From Aeromicrobium sp. Leaf245 (GTDB taxonomy: Bacteria > Actinomycetota > Actinomycetes > Propionibacteriales > Nocardioidaceae), in assembly GCF_942548115.1 (NCBI RefSeq), contig NZ_OW824151.1, positions 3,399,990 to 3,463,989 of the forward strand: a DNA stretch of 64,000 bases. Reading direction: 5' to 3'. The position numbers were made by a program, and so were the translations under genes. Each line of letters opens with the position of its first letter. The first letter of the stretch is position 1. This document shows positions 35,384 through 42,890 of the stretch, piece after piece. The notes under the pieces are model-generated. The model saw only the letters and a program-made list of their open reading frames with translations. It had not been told where the DNA came from and did not search any database.

Positions 35384-35827
35384 TCAGGCGGGCTGGCGCG
35401 ACGCGGTGGCGCGACGCGCGAGCAGGTAGAGCTCGCAGCCGAGGCAGAAGCCGACGGCGGCGTTGAGGAGCGCGGCCACGAGGGCGAGAGCCGTGGCCGC
35501 GTAGCCCACGGCGTCCGCTCCGGAGACGAAGCCCACGAGGGCGACGGCCACGAACGCGAGGCCGACCGTCTGCGCGAACCGCGGAGGGCGGGCGTCCTCG
35601 GGCTCGGCCGGCGGGCCGATGCGCGGTCGGACGAGCCGTGCGAAGGCGACCGCGTACGGCGAACGGTGCAGGTGACCGCTCGCGCCGATCGCGAACACGA
35701 GGCCCTGTGCGGCGAGCAGGACGACGGCGGCCGAGGTCGGCAGGACCAGGGCCAGCGCCAGCACGACCGACGTGATCGCCGCGGCGAAGCGTTGGCCGCG
35801 CGGGTCCACGTGCGTGGGACGTGACAT
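35384..35827 (-). CDS. DUF4395 family membrane protein
   Basis: A 147-aa protein starts at ATG 35827 with about four membrane helices. The family pattern is VDPRGQRFAAAITSVVLALA, RSPYAVAFARLVRPRIGPP and the C-terminal LNAAVGFCLGCELYLL with a CxxC-like FCLGC pair. DUF4395 proteins sit between thioredoxin and sulfurtransferase genes in many Actinobacteria. Function is unknown, but the paired cysteines suggest thiol or sulfur handling in the membrane. A short Cys-containing leader peptide is encoded 96 bp upstream. Confidence 0.9.
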   Translation of the reverse strand: MSRPTHVDPRGQRFAAAITSVVLALALVLPTSAAVVLLAAQGLVFAIGASGHLHRSPYAVAFARLVRPRIGPPAEPEDARPPRFAQTVGLAFVAVALVGFVSGADAVGYAATALALVAALLNAAVGFCLGCELYLLARRATASRQPA

Positions 35828-35923
35828 CAGGAACTCCTGGAGGAGGTTGGCGCGCGCGACCGCAGAGGTCGACGTCGGCCGGGACAGGTCGGCTCGTGAC
35901 CGCGGGTGTGTGCTCGCGGTCGA

Positions 35924-36004
35924 TCAGCGAGGACGACAGAGCGCGGAGCGCGTGCGGCAGTGGTCCACCGCGAGGCGCCGCGTCAGGTTCGTCGAGCCGG
36001 TCAT
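35924..36004 (-). CDS. 26-aa Cys-containing leader peptide of the sulfur operon
   Basis: ATG 36004 opens a 26-codon frame beginning MTGSTNLTRRLAVDH and continuing CRTRSALC (Cys16 and Cys23). The pattern L-x-x-R-R-x-x-VD-x-x-R-x-x-SALC is that of actinobacterial leader peptides found before sulfur-assimilation genes. TACGCT (36011-36016 on this strand) lies exactly six bases upstream, so translation is leaderless. Just after the stop, GACCGCG and CGCGGTC (35898-35921) can pair. Cysteine-responsive attenuation, as described for similar mycobacterial leaders, is inferred. Confidence 0.72.
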   Translation of the reverse strand: MTGSTNLTRRLAVDHCRTRSALCRPR

Positions 36005-36122
36005 GGGACCAGCGTAGGCCGCGAGCGGCTGCAACCCTGCTTTCTGTCTCGCATGACGGACAGTCGTCTCACAGAATGGACAAGCCTGCCGAGGGACGTG
36101 GGTCCCGCCGGCGCGAGGCGCC

Positions 36123-36584
36123 TCAGGCGTCGAGGACCGCCACCACCTGGTCCCGACGCGGGAGACCGGACGCGCGGCTCAGCACCACGCCGTCGGCATC
36201 GACGACGAGCACGGTGGGCGTGCGCAGGATGTTCAGCCGTCGGACCAGGTCGAGGTGGGACTCCGCGTCGACCTCCACGTGCGCGACGTCGGCCCGGGTC
36301 GAGACGACGTCGGTGAGCAGGGCCCGGGTGGCACGGCACGGGCTGCAGAAGGCGCTGGAGAACTGGACGAGCGTGAGCCGGTCGCCCAGCGCCGCACCGA
36401 TCTCGTCGGCCGTGACGCGCGGGACGTCCGCGAGCTCGCCCGACCCACCGGGCTCGACCGGGTCGGCGGTGCCCTCCGTGGCGGCCGCGGGACGGCTCGT
36501 GAACCGGCCGTTGCGCCGCTGCATCACGAGGGCGAGCAGGGCCGTGGCCACCAGGGCGGCGACGAGGACGAGGGCACCGGTCAC
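36123..36584 (-). CDS. Membrane-anchored thioredoxin-like protein
   Basis: A 153-aa protein starts at GTG 36584, six bases after TAGCCT (36591-36596 on this strand), so it has its own leaderless promoter. One N-terminal helix (LVLVAALVATALLALVM) anchors a thioredoxin domain carrying FSSAFCSPCRATRALL (CSPC) and the cis-proline ILRTPTVLVVD. It resembles mycobacterial ThiX, which likewise lies upstream of the sulfurtransferase genes. It probably supplies reducing power to the sulfur carrier chemistry. Confidence 0.88.
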   Translation of the reverse strand: MTGALVLVAALVATALLALVMQRRNGRFTSRPAAATEGTADPVEPGGSGELADVPRVTADEIGAALGDRLTLVQFSSAFCSPCRATRALLTDVVSTRADVAHVEVDAESHLDLVRRLNILRTPTVLVVDADGVVLSRASGLPRRDQVVAVLDA

Positions 36585-36617
36585 CCGCCCAGGCTACGTG
36601 GACGGACCACGTCCGGA

Positions 36618-37421
36618 TCAGACCACGAGGACCGCGAGCTGGGCGCCCAGGTGCGCCACCGGAGCCGCCAGGGCCACCGAGAGCGCCGCCGGGAACACCC
36701 ACAGCTCCGGCCCCGAGGTCGTCCCACCGGCGGTCCAGGCACGGCCGACCACCTGGCCCAGCAGGGCGCACAGCGCCGCACCCGCGCCGACGGCCGTGCC
36801 GAGGACCCACGTGCCGGACCCGTCGACGACGAGGGGGACGGCCGCTCCCGCACCGGCCCCGGCCAGGACGGCCACCGACGCGAGCACCACGCGGTCGCCC
36901 GGCGCGGCCCAGACGAGCACGGCGACCGACAGCCCGACGCCGGCCATGAGGACCACGTCGGTCGACAGGGACGCCCGCGCTGCGGCCACCCAGCCGGCAG
37001 CCAGCGTGGCCAGGACGCCGAGCGTCACCGTCGCGGCGGCGGAGCGGACGAGGTGCTCCCGGCCGTCGCGGCGCAGCATCTGGGTGAACCAGGCGAGGGC
37101 CACCACGACCGCCACCCCGGCGAGGACGCCCGCGAGGACGCCGGACGACAGGAGCGCGTCGCGGGCCGCCCGCGTGCCGGAGGTCCCGGCGAGCAGGCTC
37201 GGGTCGAGGGCCAGACCGGTGGCCACCAGGCTGCCGGCCGCGACCGGCACGAACGAGCCCGAACGGACCTGCTCCAGGCCCGCCGAGGGTGGGGCCGCGG
37301 CCACCAGGACCTGGACGAGCAGGACGCCGGCGGCGACCAGCCACAGCTCGCCCGTGGTCACGGCGAGAGCGAGCAGCCCCGCGAGCGCGGTCGACAGCAG
37401 CGACGACACGAGGCGGGGCAC
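36618..37421 (-). CDS. Polytopic membrane protein of unknown function
   Basis: A 267-aa protein composed almost entirely of hydrophobic segments (about 8-9 helices) rich in Ala, Val and Gly, without recognisable catalytic motifs. The start is one of two consecutive GTG codons (37424 or 37421); I use 37421. CATCAT precedes it by six bases, resembling the leaderless arrangement with an atypical -10. It lies between the MoaD-like and thioredoxin genes. No family is recognised. Confidence 0.7.
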   Translation of the reverse strand: MPRLVSSLLSTALAGLLALAVTTGELWLVAAGVLLVQVLVAAAPPSAGLEQVRSGSFVPVAAGSLVATGLALDPSLLAGTSGTRAARDALLSSGVLAGVLAGVAVVVALAWFTQMLRRDGREHLVRSAAATVTLGVLATLAAGWVAAARASLSTDVVLMAGVGLSVAVLVWAAPGDRVVLASVAVLAGAGAGAAVPLVVDGSGTWVLGTAVGAGAALCALLGQVVGRAWTAGGTTSGPELWVFPAALSVALAAPVAHLGAQLAVLVV

Positions 37422-37461
37422 CACAGCATGATGCCAAACCGGCCGGTGCCCCGCGGCCGGT

Positions 37462-37788
37462 TCAGCCACCGGCGAAGGGGGGCAGGAACTCGACCAGCGA
37501 CCCCGGCTCGAGCGCGACGTCGGCGTGGTCGCGACCCCCGACCGGTACCTCGCCGACGAGCACGGAGCAGATGCCCAGGACGTCGGAGAAGCGCCGGTCC
37601 CCCGGTCGTCGTCGCACCACGGCGGCCTCGACCTCGGCCAGCGTGGCGCCGACGACGGTCTCCGTCTCGACGCCCGCGGCGGCACGCGCGGCAGCCCAGT
37701 AGCGCACCGTGACGCCGTCACGACCGCTCGCAGCGGCGAGTGTGACGTCGTTCTCTTCCGCGACACCTTCTGGTGATTCGTCCGACAC
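37462..37788 (-). CDS. MoaD/ThiS-family ubiquitin-like sulfur carrier
   Basis: A protein of about 108 aa with a disordered acidic start and a beta-grasp domain: VTVRYWAAARAAAGVETETV, ADVALEPGSLVEFLPPFAGG. The terminal Gly-Gly is the thiocarboxylate-forming tail of MoaD/ThiS proteins. It may serve molybdopterin synthase or another sulfur-transfer pathway; no MoaE is visible. GTG 37788 follows GAGAAT by seven bases; GTG 37794 two codons upstream is an alternative. The sulfur-operon neighbourhood fits a sulfur carrier. Confidence 0.85.
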   Translation of the reverse strand: MSDESPEGVAEENDVTLAAASGRDGVTVRYWAAARAAAGVETETVVGATLAEVEAAVVRRRPGDRRFSDVLGICSVLVGEVPVGGRDHADVALEPGSLVEFLPPFAGG

Positions 37789-37805
37789 ATGCACTATTCT
37801 CGACC

Positions 37806-37904
37806 ATGCGACGAGGCCACGGTGACATCACCTGGCCTCTTGTCATAACCAGCACCACCAGCACGCACGCAGCACCAGCAACAGCAACAGCACAGAAGCA
37901 CTGA
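37806..37904 (+). CDS. Candidate 32-aa upstream ORF before the GlnR-type regulator
   Basis: ATG 37806 follows TATTCT (37795-37800) by five bases and opens a frame that begins MRRGHGDITWPLVITS, then turns into a Thr/Ser/Ala-rich run ending in QKH. The stop is 90 bp before the regulator start. The remaining leader contains a GCGGGC/GCCCGC hairpin. It could be a regulatory leader peptide. No known leader family is recognised; the low-complexity CAGCAA repeats could also make a chance open frame. Confidence 0.4.
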   Translation: MRRGHGDITWPLVITSTTSTHAAPATATAQKH

Positions 37905-37994
37905 CGCAGGCGGTCCCCTCGGGGTGACGCTCCGGACCGGTACCACCTGCGAGCGGCGGGCACCGCGCCCGCGGCGGAACGACGGAGGGACCTC

Positions 37995-38735
37995 GTGTCG
38001 CACCTCTTGCTCCTGACCAAGAGCACCCAGTCCTCGGTGGAGGTGCTGCCCGCGCTCGCGCTGCTGCCCCACCACGTCAAGATCCTCCCCGCCGAGGCGA
38101 GCGCGCTGATCGACGCGCCACCGTCCGACGCGGTCCTCGTCGACGGTCGCCACGACCTCGCCCAGGTGCGCAGCCTCACCCGAGTCATCCGCACGACCGG
38201 CATCGAGTGCCCGCTCGTGCTGATCCTCACCGAGGGCGGCCTCGCGGTCGCCGCCTCGGACTGGGGCATGGACGACGTCATCCTCACCACGGCAGGACCT
38301 GCCGAGCTGGAGGCACGCCTCCGCCTCGCCATGGGACGCGTGGCCGCCGGCCAGGACGGCGACGACGACTCCCACCTCATCGCCTCCAGCGGCCTGGTCG
38401 TCGACGAGGCCACCTACACCGCCAAGCTCGAGAACCGCACGCTCGACCTCACCTTCAAGGAGTTCGAGCTGCTCAAGTTCCTCGCCCAGCACCCCGGCCG
38501 GGTGTTCACCCGCCAGCAGCTGCTGCAGGAGGTGTGGGGCTACGACTACTTCGGCGGCACGCGCACGGTCGACGTCCACGTGCGTCGACTCCGCGCCAAG
38601 CTGGGCACCGAGCACGAGACGCTCATCGGCACCGTGCGCAACGTCGGCTACCGCTTCGTCGCCACCACCCCCGACACCGAGGAGCGTCCCTCACAGGCCG
38701 CCTCGAGGGTCCCGGGTCCAGGCGCCCGCGCCTGA
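37995..38735 (+). CDS. GlnR-type OmpR-family transcription regulator
   Basis: A 246-aa protein starts at GTG 37995 behind GGAGGG. The receiver-like domain (1-120) has VLVDGRHDL, with Asp50 at the normal phosphorylation site but few other receiver acidic residues, as in GlnR. The winged helix carries [40 protein letters not shown] and VRRLRAKLG. No partner kinase is encoded nearby. M. tuberculosis has a GlnR-type gene at the corresponding position near mshD. The 200-bp leader contains a short upstream ORF. Confidence 0.87.
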   Translation: MSHLLLLTKSTQSSVEVLPALALLPHHVKILPAEASALIDAPPSDAVLVDGRHDLAQVRSLTRVIRTTGIECPLVLILTEGGLAVAASDWGMDDVILTTAGPAELEARLRLAMGRVAAGQDGDDDSHLIASSGLVVDEATYTAKLENRTLDLTFKEFELLKFLAQHPGRVFTRQQLLQEVWGYDYFGGTRTVDVHVRRLRAKLGTEHETLIGTVRNVGYRFVATTPDTEERPSQAASRVPGPGARA

Positions 38736-38756
38736 CGGACCACGACGCGCCGCAGG

Positions 38757-39524
38757 TCAGCCCCGCAGCATCAGGGCGGCCACGGTGACGCCGGATGCCA
38801 CGACGAGCGCACGCAGGACCAGGTCGGGCAGGCGTCGACCGATGATCGACCCGACGTAGCCGCCGCCGACGGACCCGGCCCCGAGCAGGAGCACGACGGT
38901 CCAGTCCAGGGGTGCGACGAAGACGAAGATCGCGGTCGCGACGAGGTTGGACGCGAGGATCGCGCCCGTGCGCAGTGCGCTGATCACGGCCATCGGCAGC
39001 TCCAGCCCGAAGGCCAGCACGGCGATCATCATGACGCCCTGCCCGGCGCCGAAGTAGCCGCCGTAGACCCCGCACGCCGCGGTGCCGAGCCCCACGCCGG
39101 CGCCCACCCGCGGCGGGCCGGTCACGTGGTCGGGGCCCCGCCGGGACCGGACCCGTCGCGAGATGAGCGGCTGCGTGGCCACCAGCGAGCAGGCGAAGAG
39201 GATGAGCCAGGGCACGGCCGACTCGAACACCGAGGAGGGGAGCCGCAGGAGCAGGAGCGCGCCGACCACGGCGAACAGGCCGCTGAGCCCGAGCACGGTC
39301 GCGGTCACGCGAGGGTGCAGGGAGAGCTCGCGGCGGTAGCCGAAGGACCCGCTGAGCCCGGCCGGCACCAGTCCCACGGTGTTGGAGGCGTTGGCCGTGA
39401 CGGGCGGGACGCCGAGCGCCACGAGGACCGGGAAGCTCACCAGGGACGCCACGCCGATCGACGCGGTGGCGATGCCCGCACCGAAGCCCGCCGCGACGAT
39501 CGCGGCGACCTCCCCCGCGCTCAC
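38757..39524 (-). CDS. TSUP/TauE family sulfite/sulfonate exporter-like protein
   Basis: A 255-aa membrane protein with about eight helices. TauE/SafE repeats are visible: GFGAGIATASIGVASLVSFP, ANASNTVGLVPAGLSGSFGY and GGYFGAGQGVMMIAVLAFGL, followed by a GGGYVGSIIGRR end. GTG 39524 overlaps the GntR regulator stop (GTGA), so the two are translationally coupled. Family members export sulfite, sulfonates or small organic acids. With the divergent MatC-like operon, an organic-anion substrate is plausible but unproven. Confidence 0.87.
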   Translation of the reverse strand: MSAGEVAAIVAAGFGAGIATASIGVASLVSFPVLVALGVPPVTANASNTVGLVPAGLSGSFGYRRELSLHPRVTATVLGLSGLFAVVGALLLLRLPSSVFESAVPWLILFACSLVATQPLISRRVRSRRGPDHVTGPPRVGAGVGLGTAACGVYGGYFGAGQGVMMIAVLAFGLELPMAVISALRTGAILASNLVATAIFVFVAPLDWTVVLLLGAGSVGGGYVGSIIGRRLPDLVLRALVVASGVTVAALMLRG

Positions 39525-40228
39525 GCGGGTGGTTCGCGCAGGATCGCGACGTCGCTGACCTGCTCGACGTGGTCGTGCATGGCTCGCGCCGCCTCGTCGG
39601 CGTCGCCGGCGCGGATGGCGGCCGCGATCCGTCGGTGGGCGGCGAGCGAGTCGCGGGGCCGGCCGGGCTGGCCGAGGGACTCGATGCGGGTCTCGAGCAC
39701 GAGCTCGCTGATCTCGGCCATCATGCGGGCCAGCAACGTCGAGTGCGCGGCGGCGGTGACGGCGGCGTGGAACTGCTCGTCGCCGGCGACGCCGCGACCG
39801 CCGGCGTCGATGTCGGCCTCCATGCCGTCGAGCGCGGCGTCGATGGCGTCGGCGTCGGCGTCGCTGCGGCGCTGCGCGGCGAGCGCGGCGATCTTGGTCT
39901 CGAGCGCGTCGCGGGCGTCGATGACGTCGGGCAGCCGCTGGGCGTGCTCGCGGATCGCCTCGGTGATGCGCCGGACCCCGGAGCCCCCCGTGAGGATCGC
40001 GCCGTCGCCGTGGCGCACCGTGACGGCGCCGACGACCTCGAGCGCGACGAGCGCCTGGCTGACCGTGGCGCGGCTGACGCCGAGGCGCGTGGCGAGGTCG
40101 CGCTCGGGCGGGAGACGGTCGCCGGCGCCGAGCCCGTTGTCGGCGACCCACGTGGCGATCTGCTCGGCCACCTGCTCGTAGAGGCGGGGGCGCGCGACCG
40201 GTCGGAGGCCGTCGTTCGGGGAAGCCAT
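39521..40228 (-). CDS. GntR/FadR family transcription regulator
   Basis: A 235-aa regulator starts at ATG 40228, six bases after TACCCT on the minus strand (leaderless). The winged helix is RLYEQVAEQIATWVADNGLG, then LPPERDLATRLGVSRATVSQ. The FCD effector domain shows IDARDALETKIAALAA, FHAAVTAAAHSTLLARMM and AAHRRIAAAIRAGDADEAAR, whose Asp/His residues bind a metal and organic-acid effector. It probably controls the divergent carrier operon and the TSUP gene behind it. Confidence 0.92.
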   Translation of the reverse strand: MASPNDGLRPVARPRLYEQVAEQIATWVADNGLGAGDRLPPERDLATRLGVSRATVSQALVALEVVGAVTVRHGDGAILTGGSGVRRITEAIREHAQRLPDVIDARDALETKIAALAAQRRSDADADAIDAALDGMEADIDAGGRGVAGDEQFHAAVTAAAHSTLLARMMAEISELVLETRIESLGQPGRPRDSLAAHRRIAAAIRAGDADEAARAMHDHVEQVSDVAILREPPA

Positions 40229-40240
40229 GGAGCCAGGGTA

Positions 40241-40304
40241 TTGACAATCGGCTCAGATGACTATTGGCTAGGCCACTGATCCATCGGGGGTGACTCCCGT
40301 CACA
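40241..40304 (+). promoter_or_regulatory. Promoter/operator region of the MatC-like operon
   Basis: A consensus -35 TTGACA lies at 40241-40246, with a weak -10 (TATTGG, 40262-40267). TGGC-TAG-GCCA (40265-40275) is a perfect short palindrome suited to a GntR/FCD operator. GGTGA-CTCCCG-TCACA (40289-40304) is one base from the Crp consensus. Thus both specific and global control can be read 36-75 bp before the first gene. Assignment of each site to a protein is inferred. Confidence 0.5.
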
Positions 40305-40339
40305 CGGCCCTCGTCACGACTGCACAGGAGGCTCCCGCC

Positions 40340-41665
40340 ATGGGACCGGAACTCATCGCGATCATCGCGCTCGTCGCGCTGTTCGTCATCGGCACGCTGC
40401 TGCCGATCAACATGGGAGCCCTGGCCTACGTGGCCGCGTGGCTCGTCGGCATGTACGCGCTCGACCTCGACGAGAAGGAGATCCTCGCCGGAGTGAGCGG
40501 CGACCTGATCCTCACCCTGATCGGCGTCACCTACCTCTTCGCGATCGCGAAGAACAACGGCACCGTCGACCTCATCGTCACCACCGCCGTGAAGGCGGTC
40601 GGCGGGCGCGTCGCGCTGATCCCGTGGGTCATGTTCGCGGTCACCGCGCTCCTGACGTCCATCGGCGCAGCGAGCCCCGCGGCCTGCGCCATCATCGGCC
40701 CCATCGCGCTCGGCTTCGCCGGCAAGTACAAGATCAGCCCGCTCATGATGGGCATGTTCGTCGTGCACGGCGCCCAGGGCGGCGGCTTCTCCCCCATCAG
40801 CATCTACGGCACCATCACCAACTCGGTCATGCGCGAGAACGGCCTGCCCGTCAGCGAGATGACGGTGTTCCTCGCCAGCCTCGTGGTCAACCTGGTCATG
40901 GCCGCCATCCTGTTCTTCGCCCTCGGCGGTCGCCGCCTCATGTCGCAGCGCATCGAGCCCGGCGACGACGACACCCTGACCGCCGACCTGCACACCGGTG
41001 GCGCGAAGGTGACCGCCCGCGGCTACGGCGTCGACGCCCCCACCGGCACCGCCGCGACGGGCGTCCGCACCGACCAGGTGCTCACGCTCGTCGCCTTCGT
41101 GGGCGTGGCCGTCGTGGCCCTCGCCTTCGACAAGAACATCGGCTTCGTGGCCATCACCGCCGCCGTCATCCTCGCCATGCTGTCGGCACAGGAGCACAAG
41201 GGCGCCGTCAGCCAGATCGCCTGGCCGACCGTCCTGCTCGTGGCCGGTGTCAGCACGTACGCCGCGATCCTCACGCAGGCCGGCTCGCCGGAGTACGTCG
41301 GTGGCTGGGCCGCCGGCCTCGGCGCCGTGGCCATCGGCGCCCTGATCCTCTGCTACGTCGGCGGCGTGGTCTCGGCGTTCGCGTCCTCCACCGCGCTGCT
41401 GCCCGTGATCGTGCCGATCGCCATCCCGCTCATCGTCGACGGCGGCATCCACCCGGCCATGTTCATCGCGGCCCTGGCCATCAGCTCGACCATCGTCGAC
41501 GTGAGCCCGTTCTCCACGAACGGCGCGCTCATGCTCGCGAACCGGCCGGACACCGTGACCGAGCAGGTCTACTACAAGCAGATCCTGACCTACAGCGTGA
41601 TCGTGGTGCTGGTGGGTCCGCTGCTCGTCTGGGCCGCGCTCGTGCTGCCGGGATGGGGGGCCTGA
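40340..41665 (+). CDS. MatC-like dicarboxylate/malonate carrier (SLC13/IT superfamily)
   Basis: A 441-aa transporter starts at ATG 40340 behind CAGGAGG. About 11 helices show an inverted-repeat architecture with ASPAACAIIGPIALGFAGKY in the first half and FASSTALLPVIVPIAIPLIV in the second. The N-terminal region looks like the MatC (malonate carrier) domain. It is followed in an operon by a CoA-transferase and a carboxyltransferase, which supports an organic diacid such as malonate, but no transport data are implied. Confidence 0.85.
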   Translation: MGPELIAIIALVALFVIGTLLPINMGALAYVAAWLVGMYALDLDEKEILAGVSGDLILTLIGVTYLFAIAKNNGTVDLIVTTAVKAVGGRVALIPWVMFAVTALLTSIGAASPAACAIIGPIALGFAGKYKISPLMMGMFVVHGAQGGGFSPISIYGTITNSVMRENGLPVSEMTVFLASLVVNLVMAAILFFALGGRRLMSQRIEPGDDDTLTADLHTGGAKVTARGYGVDAPTGTAATGVRTDQVLTLVAFVGVAVVALAFDKNIGFVAITAAVILAMLSAQEHKGAVSQIAWPTVLLVAGVSTYAAILTQAGSPEYVGGWAAGLGAVAIGALILCYVGGVVSAFASSTALLPVIVPIAIPLIVDGGIHPAMFIAALAISSTIVDVSPFSTNGALMLANRPDTVTEQVYYKQILTYSVIVVLVGPLLVWAALVLPGWGA

Positions 41666-41666
41666 C

Positions 41667-42890
41667 ATGACGAGCTCCGGACCGCTCTCGGACCTGCTGG
41701 TCGTCGACCTCTCCCGCGCTCTCGCCGGGCCGCACGCCACGATGATGCTGGGCGACCTCGGCGCCCGCGTGGTCAAGATCGAGGCCCCCGGCCACGGCGA
41801 CGACACCCGCGGATGGGGTCCCCCCTTCCGCTGGCCCCACGCCGACGGGCACGTCGGCACGGCCGACGAGGCCGACCCCGACGTGCAGCGCGAGTCGACC
41901 TACTTCCTGTCGGCCAACCGCAACAAGGAGTCGGTGGCGCTCAACCTCAAGGACGAGGCCGACCGCGACGTCTTCCTCGCGCTGGTCGACCGCGCCGACG
42001 TGCTGGTCGAGAACTTCCGCACGGGCGTGCTCGAGCGTCTCGGGCTCGGCCTCGACGGCCTCTGCGAGCGCAACCCCCGCCTCGTGGTGCTCTCGATCAC
42101 GGGCTTCGGGCACGACGGGCCCGAGGGGGGCCGCTCCGGCTACGACCAGATCGCCCAGGGCGAGGCCGGGCTGATGTCCATCACGGGCTCCTCGCCGGAC
42201 GACCCCCAGAAGGTCGGCACCCCGATCTCGGACATCCTGGCCGGCATGTACGGCGCCTACGGCGTCATGACCGCGCTGCACGAGCGGGAGCGGACCGGTC
42301 GCGGCCAGGTGGTGCGCACGTCGCTGCTCGCCGCCACGGTCGGCGTCCATGGCTTCCAGGGGACCCGCTGGACCGTCGCGGGCACCGTCGGCCGGGCGCA
42401 GGGCAACCACCACGCGTCCATCTCACCGTACGGCCTGTTCCGCTGCGCCGACGGAGCCGTGCAGATCGCCGTCGGGAGCGAGGGCCTCTGGCACGACTTC
42501 TGCGCCGGCTTCGACGTCGACCCCGACCTCGAGGGCTTCGCGACGAACCCCGAGCGGGTCGCCCGTCGCGAGGAGGTCGTCGAGCTGGTCGAGCAGGTCT
42601 TCGCCGACTGGAAGGCCGAGGACCTGCTCGCGCGGCTCGCCGAGGTCGGCATCCCCGCCGGCAAGGTGCGCACCCTCGACGAGGTCTACGCCTGGGACCA
42701 GACCCACAGCCAAGGGCTCCTCGTCGACGTCGAGCACGCGACCCTGGGTAGCGTGACGCTGCCGGGTCCGCCGTTGCGGTTCTTCGACGGCGGCGGGGTC
42801 GAGACGACCCGCACCGACCACCAGGCACCCCCCACGCTGGACCAGCACGGCGGCTCCGTCCGTCGCTGGATCGACGAAGGAGAACGATGA
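41667..42890 (+). CDS. CaiB/BaiF family (class III) CoA-transferase
   Basis: A 407-aa enzyme starts at ATG 41667, one base after the carrier stop. Family marks are LVVDLSRALAGPHATMMLGD, LGARVVKIEAP and NRNKESVALNLK. The catalytic Asp160 lies in RSGYDQIAQGEAGLM, and VGTPISDILAGMYGAYGVMT follows. Class III enzymes move CoA between carboxylic acids. Here it may activate the acid brought in by the carrier. The stop overlaps the next start (ATGA). Confidence 0.92.
   Translation: MTSSGPLSDLLVVDLSRALAGPHATMMLGDLGARVVKIEAPGHGDDTRGWGPPFRWPHADGHVGTADEADPDVQRESTYFLSANRNKESVALNLKDEADRDVFLALVDRADVLVENFRTGVLERLGLGLDGLCERNPRLVVLSITGFGHDGPEGGRSGYDQIAQGEAGLMSITGSSPDDPQKVGTPISDILAGMYGAYGVMTALHERERTGRGQVVRTSLLAATVGVHGFQGTRWTVAGTVGRAQGNHHASISPYGLFRCADGAVQIAVGSEGLWHDFCAGFDVDPDLEGFATNPERVARREEVVELVEQVFADWKAEDLLARLAEVGIPAGKVRTLDEVYAWDQTHSQGLLVDVEHATLGSVTLPGPPLRFFDGGGVETTRTDHQAPPTLDQHGGSVRRWIDEGER

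Noticed and set aside
37846..37904. Poly-glutamine leader (QHQQQQQH) in another frame before the GlnR-type gene
   Set aside because: That frame has a TAA just upstream and no start codon after it.
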